From positions 1 to 64,000 of the forward strand of contig NZ_BKZR01000015.1 in the NCBI RefSeq assembly GCF_008974225.1: 64,000 nt of DNA, given 5' to 3'. The position numbers and the translations under genes were made by a program. Positions 56,988-64,000 of this stretch are shown here, in pieces. Source of the stretch: Weizmannia acidilactici. GTDB taxonomy: Bacteria > Bacillota > Bacilli > Bacillales > Bacillaceae_C. How positions within the stretch are numbered: position 1 is the first letter of the stretch; each line of letters opens with the position of its first letter. Under the pieces are notes generated by a model. The model ran no database searches and was not told the DNA's origin. It worked only from the letters and a program-made list of their open reading frames with translations.

Positions 56988-57353
56988 TTAAAAGATTTTT
57001 TCGAGGACTTTAGCATTTACAATTACGATCTCGTTATCGTCTAGTCCGTCATCCTGATTGGCGATTTGATTACCGCCAATTATGTAGCAGTGTTCTCTGT
57101 TAAATCCGCCTTCAAAATCTCGATACATTTCAAGATTCCATGCGCTGGTGCCGTCCAATTTAAACATTTCGTCATATTCCGGAGTTCCATATTCCGGAAA
57201 CTCTCTTTCATCTTCTCGATCAATGTTATGTTTGCTACATTCACAAATCTCGCCGATTTCTCTTTCTTTATCTTCAAAACGGATACCGATGTAATAAAAC
57301 TCGCCTTCGAATTTTTCTAATGCTTTTTTACATTGCTTTTCGATGTTGATCAT
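56988..57353 (-). CDS. Right-end cargo protein, 121 aa
   Basis: ATG at 57353 follows AAGGAGGTAATAAAA; longer in-frame starts run through the promoter and are rejected. MINIEKQCKKALEKFEGEFYYIGIRFEDKEREIGEICECSKHN... is acidic; NIDREDEREFPEYGTPEYDEMFKLDGTSAWNLE is a recurring phage-cargo pattern, but no domain is known to me. It has its own consensus promoter, so it is probably expressed in the lysogen. Confidence 0.75.
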   Translation of the reverse strand: MINIEKQCKKALEKFEGEFYYIGIRFEDKEREIGEICECSKHNIDREDEREFPEYGTPEYDEMFKLDGTSAWNLEMYRDFEGGFNREHCYIIGGNQIANQDDGLDDNEIVIVNAKVLEKIF

Positions 57354-57380
57354 TTTTATTACCTCCTTGTTTATATTCTT

Positions 57381-57409
57381 ATTATAAACCTTGTAGGGTT
57401 TATTGTCAA
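57381..57409 (-). promoter_or_regulatory. Consensus promoter of the 57353 cargo gene
   Basis: On the minus strand TTGACA (57409-57404), 17 bp, TATAAT (57386-57381), followed by ATAAACAAGGAGG. The spacer holds AACC-N6-GGTT, an operator-like palindrome also present in the promoter at 58707-58735. Confidence 0.88.
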
Positions 57410-57426
57410 TATAAAAAGTAATAAAT

Positions 57427-57654
57427 TTATTTTTTCCTCCCAAACCATTTTTCCATCGCACCGACAGATATAATCCATTCTTTTCGTTGGTTTCCGGGCT
57501 TTTGATAGTACTTTATTAAGCCAGCATTAATCATGTCGTCTATTTGGGAGCCGGGATAGAGAGATGGCTTCAGCCGGCTTTTTATCGTCTCCTTGCTAAT
57601 TCCCCACCTTTCGGCGGCCTCATTTACTGTCATGTATTTGTCAATCTCTTTCAC
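57427..57654 (-). CDS. Helix-turn-helix protein, 75 aa
   Basis: GTG start at 57654 with GGAGG 8 nt upstream. MTVNEAAERWGISKETIKSRLKPSLYPGSQIDDMINAGLIKYYQKPGNQRKEWIISVGAMEKWFG is an HTH_17-like DNA-binding protein that could read the nearby palindromic promoters. It overlaps the AP2-domain gene by 14 nt and is last in that transcript. Confidence 0.78.
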   Translation of the reverse strand: MKEIDKYMTVNEAAERWGISKETIKSRLKPSLYPGSQIDDMINAGLIKYYQKPGNQRKEWIISVGAMEKWFGRKK

Positions 57655-58318
57655 GTTCTTTTTCCTCCAATGCTTTTATATATGGTTCAAAGTATTCCTT
57701 TTCAGCAGCCTTCCGGGCGTTGATCGCATCCTCCAGTTTGTTAAATGTGCCAATATGCATTCTTTTGCCTTTTACAGTAATGGACACTTCAAACTTTTCT
57801 TTGCCTTTGCGGATACGCCTATGGACGCCCTTGTGCCCAGTTCTGCTGTCGCTGCGCACTTTTTTGGTGAGTAGGGGTACTGGCACACCGTCAATTGTTT
57901 TATTGATCATCAAGTCTTCACGGGCATGCTCGATACGCTTATCAATCAGGCATTTGCCGCACGACGTCGCTTCGCCGCGCCGCAATGTCGTTGCGCTTGT
58001 TTCGATTGTATTTCCGCACTCACACTGGCATAGCCATAAAGCCCGGCCGTTTTCTGATGTCCCGGATCTCTGGATAACCGTCAACCTTCCAAACTTTTTC
58101 CCGGCTAAATCCAAGGCGTTTTTCGGCGTTCGTTTGCGTCGGCACCCGCAGGATTTTTTATGACCGCGGAGCAACTGCCCGGTAGTCGCATAGGTTGTGT
58201 TTCCACAAACGCACTTACAAACCCATGTGATCTCGTTGTAAAGTTTTTCGGTGTGTTTGGATTTAACCGTCAAATCATAGAATGTCTTTCCGATCAAATC
58301 GACGTCATTCTTTTTCAT
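57641..58318 (-). CDS. AP2-domain phage protein with Cys-rich repeats
   Basis: 225 aa. Two N-terminal copies of a Cys-rich unit occur (VCKCVCGNTTYATTGQLLRGHKKSCGC and LCQCECGNTIETSATTLRRGEATSCGKC), each with four cysteines. A C-terminal AP2/integrase-type DNA-binding domain follows (about 160-215, GHKGVHRRIRKGKEKFEVSITVKGKRMHIGTFNKLEDAINARKAAE). This is a homing-endonuclease-like layout without an HNH nuclease motif that I can see. It may be a regulator or a degenerate mobile gene. Confidence 0.82.
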   Translation of the reverse strand: MKKNDVDLIGKTFYDLTVKSKHTEKLYNEITWVCKCVCGNTTYATTGQLLRGHKKSCGCRRKRTPKNALDLAGKKFGRLTVIQRSGTSENGRALWLCQCECGNTIETSATTLRRGEATSCGKCLIDKRIEHAREDLMINKTIDGVPVPLLTKKVRSDSRTGHKGVHRRIRKGKEKFEVSITVKGKRMHIGTFNKLEDAINARKAAEKEYFEPYIKALEEKERERD

Positions 58319-58328
58319 TGCTTATCCC

Positions 58329-58676
58329 TCAAATACAAACAGATTTCGGTGCCCAAAACTTATTCACGATATCAATTCCGCCTTCATGTGCTACAGCTTC
58401 GATATAAAAAGCCTTTTCTGTTTCTTTTAATACATTGTAAGTTGATCCAGCGATCTGCTGTACCATGCTTTCATGGCCAAAAGTTTTGCGTACGAACCAA
58501 GGAGCGATAGCAGCGATGCGGCCGCCTTTCTTAGCTTTCAATTCTTTGTACAATTTCCACGCAATTTTCATTGCTTCAGCGATGTAGTCAGTAGCCTTAC
58601 CCCCAAAACGTTTCACACCGTTGTGAGCAATCTTCCACGCGTTATTCATAAGCACCTTCATTGATAAGCTGTTCAT
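58329..58676 (-). CDS. Right-end cargo protein, about 115 aa
   Basis: The ATG pair at 58679/58676 follows GAGGGAGGAATCA; I prefer 58676. The segment MKVLMNNAWKIAHNGVKRFGGKATDYIAEAMKIAWKLYKELKA is a helical module seen at the N terminus of several phage proteins. The rest (GGRIAAIAPWFVRKTFG...STYNVLKETEKAFYIEA) resembles a small alpha/beta domain. Function unknown. First gene of a three-gene minus-strand cassette. Confidence 0.7.
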   Translation of the reverse strand: MNSLSMKVLMNNAWKIAHNGVKRFGGKATDYIAEAMKIAWKLYKELKAKKGGRIAAIAPWFVRKTFGHESMVQQIAGSTYNVLKETEKAFYIEAVAHEGGIDIVNKFWAPKSVCI

Positions 58677-58706
58677 CATTGATTCCTCCCTCTTGTTTAT
58701 GTCTTT

Positions 58707-58735
58707 ATTATAAACCTTAAAAGGTTAAAAGGCAA
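58707..58735 (-). promoter_or_regulatory. Promoter of the three-gene cargo cassette
   Basis: On the minus strand TTGCCT (58735-58730), 17 bp, TATAAT (58712-58707), then ATAAACAAGAGGGAGG. The perfect palindrome AACCTTAAAAGGTT fills most of the spacer. The stretch AAGGTTTATAATAA is identical to the promoter at 57381-57409. Confidence 0.82.
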
Positions 58736-58744
58736 GTGCTTTTT

Positions 58745-58781
58745 GTAAAAAAAAATAAAAAATCCCGAAAAAAGCGGGATC
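58745..58781 (-). terminator. Terminator for the DUF3006/hydrolase transcript
   Basis: On the minus strand ATCCCGC and CGGGAT form a stem followed by TTTTTTATTTTTTTTT. Confidence 0.82.
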
Positions 58782-58840
58782 TGCACTAGCAGGCTTTTGT
58801 ATTTTTTCAAATAACCATCCCCTCTTTTATTTGCCTGCAC

Positions 58841-58875
58841 AAAAATAGAGCAGGTGGTTGGTCTGCTCTATTTTT
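58841..58875. terminator. Bidirectional 13-bp hairpin
   Basis: AAAAATAGAGCAG and CTGCTCTATTTTT pair perfectly around a 9-nt loop and give a T-run on both strands. It lies 22 bp past the stop of the DUF3006 gene. Confidence 0.82.
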
Positions 58876-58897
58876 ACGGATGGGAAGGGGAGTTTCT

Positions 58898-59128
58898 CTA
58901 ATCTTCCCACACATCATCCATCAGTTTTTCAATTTCTTTCTTCATTTCTTCTGTGCGTTTTTTGTCAATTTTATACTTGCCATTCTCATAAATCAGCGCA
59001 TCGCCTTCTTTAGCGTTTTTAGGCAACTCGCTTCTTTTAATGTCCACCAGTTTCAGGTTTTCATCCTCACAAACCGCAAATTTTTCACCTTCAAAATGAT
59101 CGATAATATACCGTTTCACTCTCTTCAC
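58898..59128 (-). CDS. DUF3006 protein
   Basis: 76 aa: YIIDHFEGEKFAVCEDENLKLVDIKRSELPKNAKEGDALIYENGKYKID and a charged helical tail. This is the DUF3006 pattern of a small beta-barrel, usually encoded next to secreted ComEC-like metallo-hydrolases, as here with a 4-nt overlap. Role unknown, perhaps a partner of the hydrolase. Confidence 0.85.
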   Translation of the reverse strand: MKRVKRYIIDHFEGEKFAVCEDENLKLVDIKRSELPKNAKEGDALIYENGKYKIDKKRTEEMKKEIEKLMDDVWED

Positions 59129-60267
59129 CTCGGCGTAAATGACGTTTGCGTTTTGTATGTTTTACCTTTGTAACTTGCCGAGACATCCACTTTTACTTTA
59201 TATCCCTTGGCAGCACGGCTAATTTTAATAGGCAGTTTTGAGCCGATTTTACCATTGTATGTCGTATTTGTCGACTTGTAATGGCAAACAGCTTTATATT
59301 TTGTTCCGTTCGGGAGTCCTTTAACAGTCAAATAAATCGTACTGTATTGCTTTGGTTTTGTGTTGTTTAGAGATGCAGACAACTTGTATGATGCCTTTGC
59401 CGTTGAACTGGTGGTAGGCGTGTTAACCGGCTTTGTGTTAAAACTTAAATTTTTCCCATCTGTGTTTGCAACGATCGTGCCTTGTTTATCCGTGCGAAAA
59501 ATCTTTACTTTCGCAGTTTTTAAGCGATTAAGCGTGTCGGCGGTAGGGTGGCCGTATCTGTTTCCTTTACCAACGCTTATTACGGCGTAGGCAGGTTTAA
59601 CAGCCCGCAAAAAAGCGGTACTTGTGGACGTTTTAGCTCCGTGATGACCAACTTTTAAAACGTCCGATCGTAAATATTGTTTGGACTTAATCATGTCCGT
59701 TTCGGCTTTAAATTCAGCGTCGCCCGTGAACAAGAATGACTTTTTGCCATACTGTACCCGCAAAACAGCGCTGTTGTCATTTAAATCGCTGTAACTTTTT
59801 ACCGGTCCGACGAATTTCGCCGAGGCGCCTTTTACAGGCAAACTTACGCCTTTCGTAGCTGTTTTTGCTTTCAAGCCTTCATTTTTAACGGCTCTCAGCA
59901 AATTAGCATAAGTTTGGGTGCTGTTGGACACTTTTGGAGCATAAAAAGATTTGACTTTGTATGCTTTTAAGACCTCGTCCAATCCGCCGATGTGATCGGC
60001 ATCTGGATGTGTCGCGATCATCACTTCAATGTCACCGACATGTTGCCGTTTTAAATATGATACTACTTTGTTTCCGTCACGGCCGCCATCAATTATGATG
60101 TCCTCTCCGTTTGGTGCCTTAATATAAATCGAGTCACCCTGTCCAACGTTTATGTAGTGGACATACATTTTCTTTGTTGCCGCGTCCGGGCTTTGTGGTA
60201 ACGCTACCAAAGACAGCAACAAAGCAAGCACAACTAAGACTTTCAACCTAAAATTTTTCATTTTCAT
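59125..60267 (-). CDS. Secreted ComEC/Rec2-like metallo-beta-lactamase-fold hydrolase
   Basis: 380 aa. Signal peptide (about 1-30, LKVLVVLALLLSLVALPQSPDA). The MBL domain (about 35-265) has INVGQGDSIYI, IIDGG, the metal motif THPDADHIGG, LFTGDAE and VGHHGAKTSTS, the pattern of the ComEC C-terminal domain used on extracellular DNA. A C-terminal beta-rich domain (about 290-380) may bind the wall. It should be exported. Location next to attR marks it as lysogenic cargo rather than a lytic gene. Confidence 0.9.
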   Translation of the reverse strand: MKMKNFRLKVLVVLALLLSLVALPQSPDAATKKMYVHYINVGQGDSIYIKAPNGEDIIIDGGRDGNKVVSYLKRQHVGDIEVMIATHPDADHIGGLDEVLKAYKVKSFYAPKVSNSTQTYANLLRAVKNEGLKAKTATKGVSLPVKGASAKFVGPVKSYSDLNDNSAVLRVQYGKKSFLFTGDAEFKAETDMIKSKQYLRSDVLKVGHHGAKTSTSTAFLRAVKPAYAVISVGKGNRYGHPTADTLNRLKTAKVKIFRTDKQGTIVANTDGKNLSFNTKPVNTPTTSSTAKASYKLSASLNNTKPKQYSTIYLTVKGLPNGTKYKAVCHYKSTNTTYNGKIGSKLPIKISRAAKGYKVKVDVSASYKGKTYKTQTSFTPR

Positions 60268-60548
60268 TCTCCCTTCGAAGCTATTTTACAGTATAATCAG
60301 CACATATTGAAGAGGGGAACGGAAATAATGGGGATACAGTGTAATTTTGATTCTTATATCAACAAAATATTTTTTTCAAAAGCTATTGCCAAAATGCAAT
60401 CCATCTGATATATTTTAGTTGTCGCCCAGTTGTCGCCCAAATTGTTCAAAGTTGCCCATAAAAAGGCAAACTAGATCAGGCAGGCAATCGGAAAAACGTT
60501 GATATAACAGCAATTTTCATATAAGGTTGGGGTAGACCGTAAACAATA
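60268..60548. other. Gap between the hydrolase gene and attR
   Basis: No convincing gene. A 26-codon frame (60328-60408, beginning MGIQCNFDSYINKIFFSKA) has AGAGGGGAACGG upstream but nothing else in its favour. The integrase arm repeats lie at 60415-60458. TTGATA (60500) and TATAAG (60521) are only 15 bp apart and make at best a weak promoter toward the tRNA-Ala(GGC) gene. Confidence 0.4.
60415..60458. repeat. Right arm-type integrase sites (predicted)
   Basis: TTGTCGCCCAG, TTGTCGCCCAAATTG and a third, looser GTTGCCCA occur within 44 bp, 91 bp from the attR core. They match the pair at 9043-9072 beside attL. Confidence 0.6.
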
Positions 60549-60598
60549 CGCTACATTCGCATTGTAGAGGTCGGCGGTTCGAATCCGCTATGCTCCAT
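60549..60598 (+). other. attR core (tRNA 3' fragment)
   Basis: 50 bp identical to attL at 8927-8976. It is the displaced original 3' end of tRNA-Ala(CGC) and has no tRNA 5' half in front, so it is not functional. Confidence 0.95.
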
Positions 60599-60622
60599 TC
60601 CCAACCTTATCTTACAATTCAC

Positions 60623-60695
<73 letters not shown>

Positions 60696-60700
60696 TCTTG

Positions 60701-60739
60701 AAAAAAGCGTCCAGCCACTTTTGGCTTGGGCGTTTTTTT
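60701..60739 (+). terminator. Terminator after tRNA-Ala(GGC)
   Basis: GCGTCCAGCC and GGCTTGGGCG form a stem with two G-U-type pairs, followed by TTTTTTT. Confidence 0.85.
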
Positions 60740-60797
60740 GCTGCTGAATATCGCTTTCCCGTTCATCATATATTTAAAAAAACGGGGAGGTGCAGTA

Positions 60798-61751
60798 TTG
60801 CTTTTCCTGAATGAAAAAGATATCCTCAAAGCGGCCGCGATAGAAGATATGATCGCAGCCGTCGAAAAAGCATATGTGGTCTATGAAGATAATGATTTTC
60901 AAATGCACGCGCGCAGCCATTTCACCATCCAAAACAACTCGGTCCTTTTCATGCCGTGCAGCTCGGACCGGGCGGCCGGAACAAAAATTGTCACAGTCTT
61001 TCCGGAAAATAAAGACCGGCCGGTGACCCAGGGCGCGGTTGTTTTGGTCGACAGCAAAAACGGCGCCGTCAAAGCGCTCCTGGACGGCACGGTTTTAACT
61101 GCTCTCAGGACCGGGGCGCTCGGCGGGGCAGCAGCAAAATTCCTTGCATCGGATGAAGCTAAATCCGTCGGGCTGATCGGCACGGGCTACCAAGGCTTAT
61201 ACCAGATCATCGCCGTCTGTGCCGTCTGCAAGATTCAGGAAATTTTTTTATTCAACCGTTCATCTTCTAAAATTCCCCATTTTATACGCAACTTAAAAGC
61301 ATACATCAAAAACATTCCGATCCACACAGCCGAAACCGCCCAAGACCTTGTCCAAAAATCCGATATCATCATTACCGCTACCACTTCCGCAACGCCCGTG
61401 CTGCCGGAAGCGGACCTTTACCAAAGAAAACTTATCATCGGCATCGGTTCCTACATGCCGCATATGCGCGAATTTCCGGAACATTTACTGCAAAACCTCA
61501 AGCAAATGTTTATCGACTCGCATGACGCCGTAAATGAAAGCGGGGACATCCTAATCCCGCTTCAAAAAGGCTGGCTGTCGGAAGCGCAGTTCATCCCTTT
61601 TTCAAAAGTTGTAACACAAAAAGTGAAGCCCGATTTTACCCAAACACGGGTGTTTAAATCAACGGGCATGGCTTTATTCGACCTGATTGCTGCCGAAACG
61701 GTGTATGAAAAAGCGGTGCAGGTTCAGCTTGGGCAAGAACTCGATTTTTAA
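60798..61751 (+). CDS. Ornithine cyclodeaminase / mu-crystallin family protein
   Basis: 317 aa. TTG start at 60798 after GGGGAGGTG; longer frames run into the tRNA terminator and are rejected. The Rossmann motif VGLIGTGYQG lies at about 128-137, with family segments AGTKIVTVFPEN and LLDGTVLTALRTGALGG. Members are NAD(P)-dependent ornithine cyclodeaminases, alanine dehydrogenases or cyclic ketimine reductases. With the aldehyde dehydrogenase and FAD oxidoreductase downstream, a role in lysine/pipecolate or proline-type amino acid metabolism is likely. Confidence 0.88.
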   Translation: MLFLNEKDILKAAAIEDMIAAVEKAYVVYEDNDFQMHARSHFTIQNNSVLFMPCSSDRAAGTKIVTVFPENKDRPVTQGAVVLVDSKNGAVKALLDGTVLTALRTGALGGAAAKFLASDEAKSVGLIGTGYQGLYQIIAVCAVCKIQEIFLFNRSSSKIPHFIRNLKAYIKNIPIHTAETAQDLVQKSDIIITATTSATPVLPEADLYQRKLIIGIGSYMPHMREFPEHLLQNLKQMFIDSHDAVNESGDILIPLQKGWLSEAQFIPFSKVVTQKVKPDFTQTRVFKSTGMALFDLIAAETVYEKAVQVQLGQELDF

Positions 61752-61766
61752 AGGGGGTAAAACAGC

Positions 61767-63236
61767 ATGGAAAAATATTTAAATTACATCGACGGCGAAT
61801 GGTGCGCGTCTTCCACCGGTCGGTTTGTCCCGGTCATCAATCCGGCAAACGGGGAAATATTAGGAGAAGTGGCGCAGTCCGGAAAAGCGGACCTTGACCG
61901 CGCCGTCCGCGCCGCCAAAAAAGCGCAGGCGTCCTGGCGGCTCGTTCCCGCTCCTGAACGTGCCAACTATTTATATAAAGTCGGCGAACTTTTAAAACAG
62001 AAAAAAGAACAGATCGCCCGCGTGCTTACAAGTGAGATGGGAAAGGTGATCAGCGAAGCGAGGGGGGAAGTGCAGGAAGCGATCGACATGGCTTTTTACA
62101 TGGCCGGGGAAGGGAGGCGTCAGTTTGGGGACACGATGCCGTCCGAACTGCAAAATAAATTTGCAATGAGCGTGCGGGTGCCGGTCGGAATTGCCGGTTT
62201 GATCACGCCGTGGAATTTTCCGATCGCGATCGCCTCATGGAAATCGCTCCCCGCACTTGTAACCGGGAACGCGGTTGTTTGGAAACCGGCGACAGAAACG
62301 CCGGCCACAGCGTGTGCGTTTGTAAAAATTTACGAAGAAGCCGGGCTACCGAAAGGACTCGTCAATCTTGTCAACGGCTCCGGTTCGGTCGTTGGCGAAG
62401 CGATGGTGGGACATTCCGGGATTGATCTCATTTCTTTTACAGGCTCGAATGAGGTCGGCAGAAAAATCAACGAACGTGCCGGGAGCTTACTTAAACGGAC
62501 TTCGCTTGAAATGGGCGGGAAGAACGCGGTCATTGTTATGGATGATGCGGATCTGGATTTGGCGGTCGACGGCATCCTCTGGGGGGCATTCGGCACAAGC
62601 GGGCAAAGATGTACGGCAACGAGCAGAATCATTACCCACGAAAAAATAAAAGATGCTTTAGAAGAAAAACTTGTCCGGCGCACGGCGGAACTGAAGATTG
62701 GGGACGGCTTGGACGAAACGGTTGCGGTCGGCCCGGTGATTAATGCCGCGGCACTCAATCGGATCCATGAGTATGTGGAAACCGGGAAAAAAGAAGGCGC
62801 AAAACTGCTCACGGGCGGCCGGATTTTACACGGAAAAGGGTTTTACTACGCCCCTACGATTTTTACGGATGTCCACCCGCAAATGACCATTGCGCAGGAA
62901 GAAATTTTCGGCCCGGTTGTTTCGATTATCCCGGTTTCAAGCCTTGAAGAAGCCATCGCGGTCAACAACAGCGTCGAATTCGGCTTATCGAGCGGGATTT
63001 TTACGAAAGACGTCAACAAAGCATTTCAGGCAATGCGCGATTTGGATACGGGGATTGTCTACATTAATGCCGGTACGACAGGAGCCGAGATCCATCTGCC
63101 GTTCGGTGGGACAAAAGGAACGGGCAACGGCCACCGCGATTCCGGCCCGGCGGCGTTGGATGTGTACACCGAATGGAAAGCCGTATATGTCGATTTCAGC
63201 GGGAAATTGCAGCGCGCCCAAATTGACAACAACTAG
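61767..63236 (+). CDS. NAD-dependent aldehyde dehydrogenase
   Basis: 489 aa, full length for the family. NPANGEILGEVAQ opens; ITPWNFPIAIASWK binds the cofactor; the catalytic Glu is in LEMGGKNAVIV and the nucleophile Cys in GQRCTATSR; EEIFGPVVSI and PFGGTKGTGNGHRD follow. It oxidises an amino- or semi-aldehyde to the acid. Gene spacing of 15 bp to the upstream gene and 13 bp to the downstream one indicates one operon. Substrate inferred only from context. Confidence 0.93.
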   Translation: MEKYLNYIDGEWCASSTGRFVPVINPANGEILGEVAQSGKADLDRAVRAAKKAQASWRLVPAPERANYLYKVGELLKQKKEQIARVLTSEMGKVISEARGEVQEAIDMAFYMAGEGRRQFGDTMPSELQNKFAMSVRVPVGIAGLITPWNFPIAIASWKSLPALVTGNAVVWKPATETPATACAFVKIYEEAGLPKGLVNLVNGSGSVVGEAMVGHSGIDLISFTGSNEVGRKINERAGSLLKRTSLEMGGKNAVIVMDDADLDLAVDGILWGAFGTSGQRCTATSRIITHEKIKDALEEKLVRRTAELKIGDGLDETVAVGPVINAAALNRIHEYVETGKKEGAKLLTGGRILHGKGFYYAPTIFTDVHPQMTIAQEEIFGPVVSIIPVSSLEEAIAVNNSVEFGLSSGIFTKDVNKAFQAMRDLDTGIVYINAGTTGAEIHLPFGGTKGTGNGHRDSGPAALDVYTEWKAVYVDFSGKLQRAQIDNN

Positions 63237-63249
63237 AGGTGGGTCCGGT

Positions 63250-64000
63250 ATGAAAAATCAAGTGGATATAATCATCGTAGGCGGGGGGATTATCGGTTCA
63301 AGCGTGGCGTATCATTTGCTGAAGGACGGCTTTACCGGGAAAATCATTGTTTTTGAAAAAGACGGCACATACGAATTTGCCTCGACGCCGAGGAGCGCGG
63401 GCGGTTTCCGGCAGCTTTATACAACCGATATCAATATTAAAATGAGCCGGCTCGGTCTGCAGTTTTATAAAAATTTTGCCCGGAATATGGCGATCGGCAC
63501 AGAAACATTTGAAATTGATTTTAAACAGCTCGGGTATTTATTTCTGGCAACTGAAAAAATGATGCCGAAATTCCAGGAGCATTTGAAAATCCAGCACCAA
63601 AACGGCGTCTCTTCGGAACTCCTCGGGAAGGGGGAACTGCTAAAGCTTATTCCCGAGTTAAATACGGAAGATCTTGCAGGCGGGCTTTTCTGTGCGGAAA
63701 GCGGTTATTTGGACCCTTATTCCGTCATGCATGGATATATCAAGAATGCAAAACATTTAGGGGCGGAATATATTTATGAAGAAGTGGACGGCTTTCTTTC
63801 GGAACACGGACGGATCAAAGGTGTGCGGCTTACAGACAGCAGGGAATTTTATGCGCCGGTAGTGGTCAACTGTGCGGGAGCATGGGCATCCGGTTTAAGC
63901 CGGAAAGCGGGTCTTCCGCTGCCGGTCGTGCCGGTGCCGAGACGGATTTTCCTATTTGATGTGGAAAATCCGCTTGAAAAACATTTGCCGCTTACGATGG
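63250..64000 (+). CDS. FAD-dependent amine/amino-acid oxidoreductase (5' part)
   Basis: The first 250 codons of a DadA/sarcosine-oxidase-like flavoprotein, cut by the window edge. VDIIIVGGGIIGSSVAYHLLKDG is the N-terminal dinucleotide-binding motif; PRSAGGFRQLYTTDINIKMSRLGLQFY is typical of the DAO family, and VVVNCAGAWASGL is the second FAD contact. ATG at 63250 follows GAGGTGGG. It would oxidise a secondary or primary amine such as sarcosine, pipecolate or proline. Confidence 0.9.
   Translation, partial: MKNQVDIIIVGGGIIGSSVAYHLLKDGFTGKIIVFEKDGTYEFASTPRSAGGFRQLYTTDINIKMSRLGLQFYKNFARNMAIGTETFEIDFKQLGYLFLATEKMMPKFQEHLKIQHQNGVSSELLGKGELLKLIPELNTEDLAGGLFCAESGYLDPYSVMHGYIKNAKHLGAEYIYEEVDGFLSEHGRIKGVRLTDSREFYAPVVVNCAGAWASGLSRKAGLPLPVVPVPRRIFLFDVENPLEKHLPLTM

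Larger units (their letters stand above)
8927..60598. mobile_element. Complete temperate siphovirus prophage (about 51.7 kb)
   Basis: Bounded by 50-bp identical direct repeats (8927-8976 and 60549-60598) that are the 3' part of tRNA-Ala(CGC). The integrase gene lies next to attL. Gene order is typical of PBSX/SPP1-like long-tailed phages: lysogeny, early replication, small genes, late regulator, terminase, head, tail, lysis, then right-end cargo. Every essential morphogenesis and lysis gene looks intact, so the element is probably inducible. The unusual cargo is a type IV-like CRISPR effector operon at 26651-30938. Confidence 0.95.

Overview
The window is Firmicutes (Bacillaceae) chromosome carrying one complete temperate siphophage. 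The flanking genes (yugI, yuzA, pgi, yugO) reproduce the Bacillus subtilis yug-pgi neighbourhood, and the intergenic AATCAGCGG-type repeats and moderate GC content suggest a Heyndrickxia/Weizmannia (Bacillus) coagulans-like host. The species is an inference.

Layout. 1-194: 3' end of a group II intron. 367-8716: host genes for two aldo/keto reductases, an NADPH dehydrogenase (namA), a small XRE regulator, yugI, a GyrI-like protein, yuzA, pgi and yugO. 8903-8975: tRNA-Ala(CGC), the attachment site. 8927-60598: a 51.7-kb prophage bounded by 50-bp identical attL/attR copies of the tRNA 3' part. 60623-60695: tRNA-Ala(GGC). 60798-64000: ornithine-cyclodeaminase-like, aldehyde dehydrogenase and FAD oxidoreductase genes (the last cut by the window edge), which together could form a pipecolate/lysine catabolic operon.

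Prophage plan. The lysogeny module on the minus strand (integrase, secreted thermonuclease, lipoprotein, ImmA-like protease, repressor) faces a rightward early operon. The two meet at a switch in which a 19-bp palindrome fills the spacer of the early promoter. The early operon runs through an antirepressor, excisionase-like protein, Gam, an annealing-protein candidate with an SSB-like tail, a replication organiser, a helicase loader, DnaB-like helicase and an unusual dUTPase. It then enters many small genes, including duplicated xtrA-like genes with conserved hairpin leaders. After a late regulator come terminase, portal, capsid, connector, tail, tape measure, Dit and a 1817-residue tail protein, then lysis genes. 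The right end carries minus-strand cargo genes under their own promoters and a secreted ComEC-like metallo-hydrolase paired with a DUF3006 protein.

The most striking part is 26651-30938. It is a tightly coupled operon that reads as a type IV-like CRISPR effector complex: a Csf1-like zinc protein, a small Cas11-like protein, Csf2/Cas7, Csf3/Cas5, a Cas6-like endoribonuclease and a CysH-family PP-loop ATPase. I see no CRISPR array, adaptation gene, DinG or RecD helicase in the window. CysH without a helicase recalls subtype IV-B, but a Cas6-like gene is not part of the usual IV-B set. Its right edge abuts a truncated third xtrA copy, which looks like an insertion or recombination scar. How such a complex serves a temperate phage, and which RNA it carries, is open.
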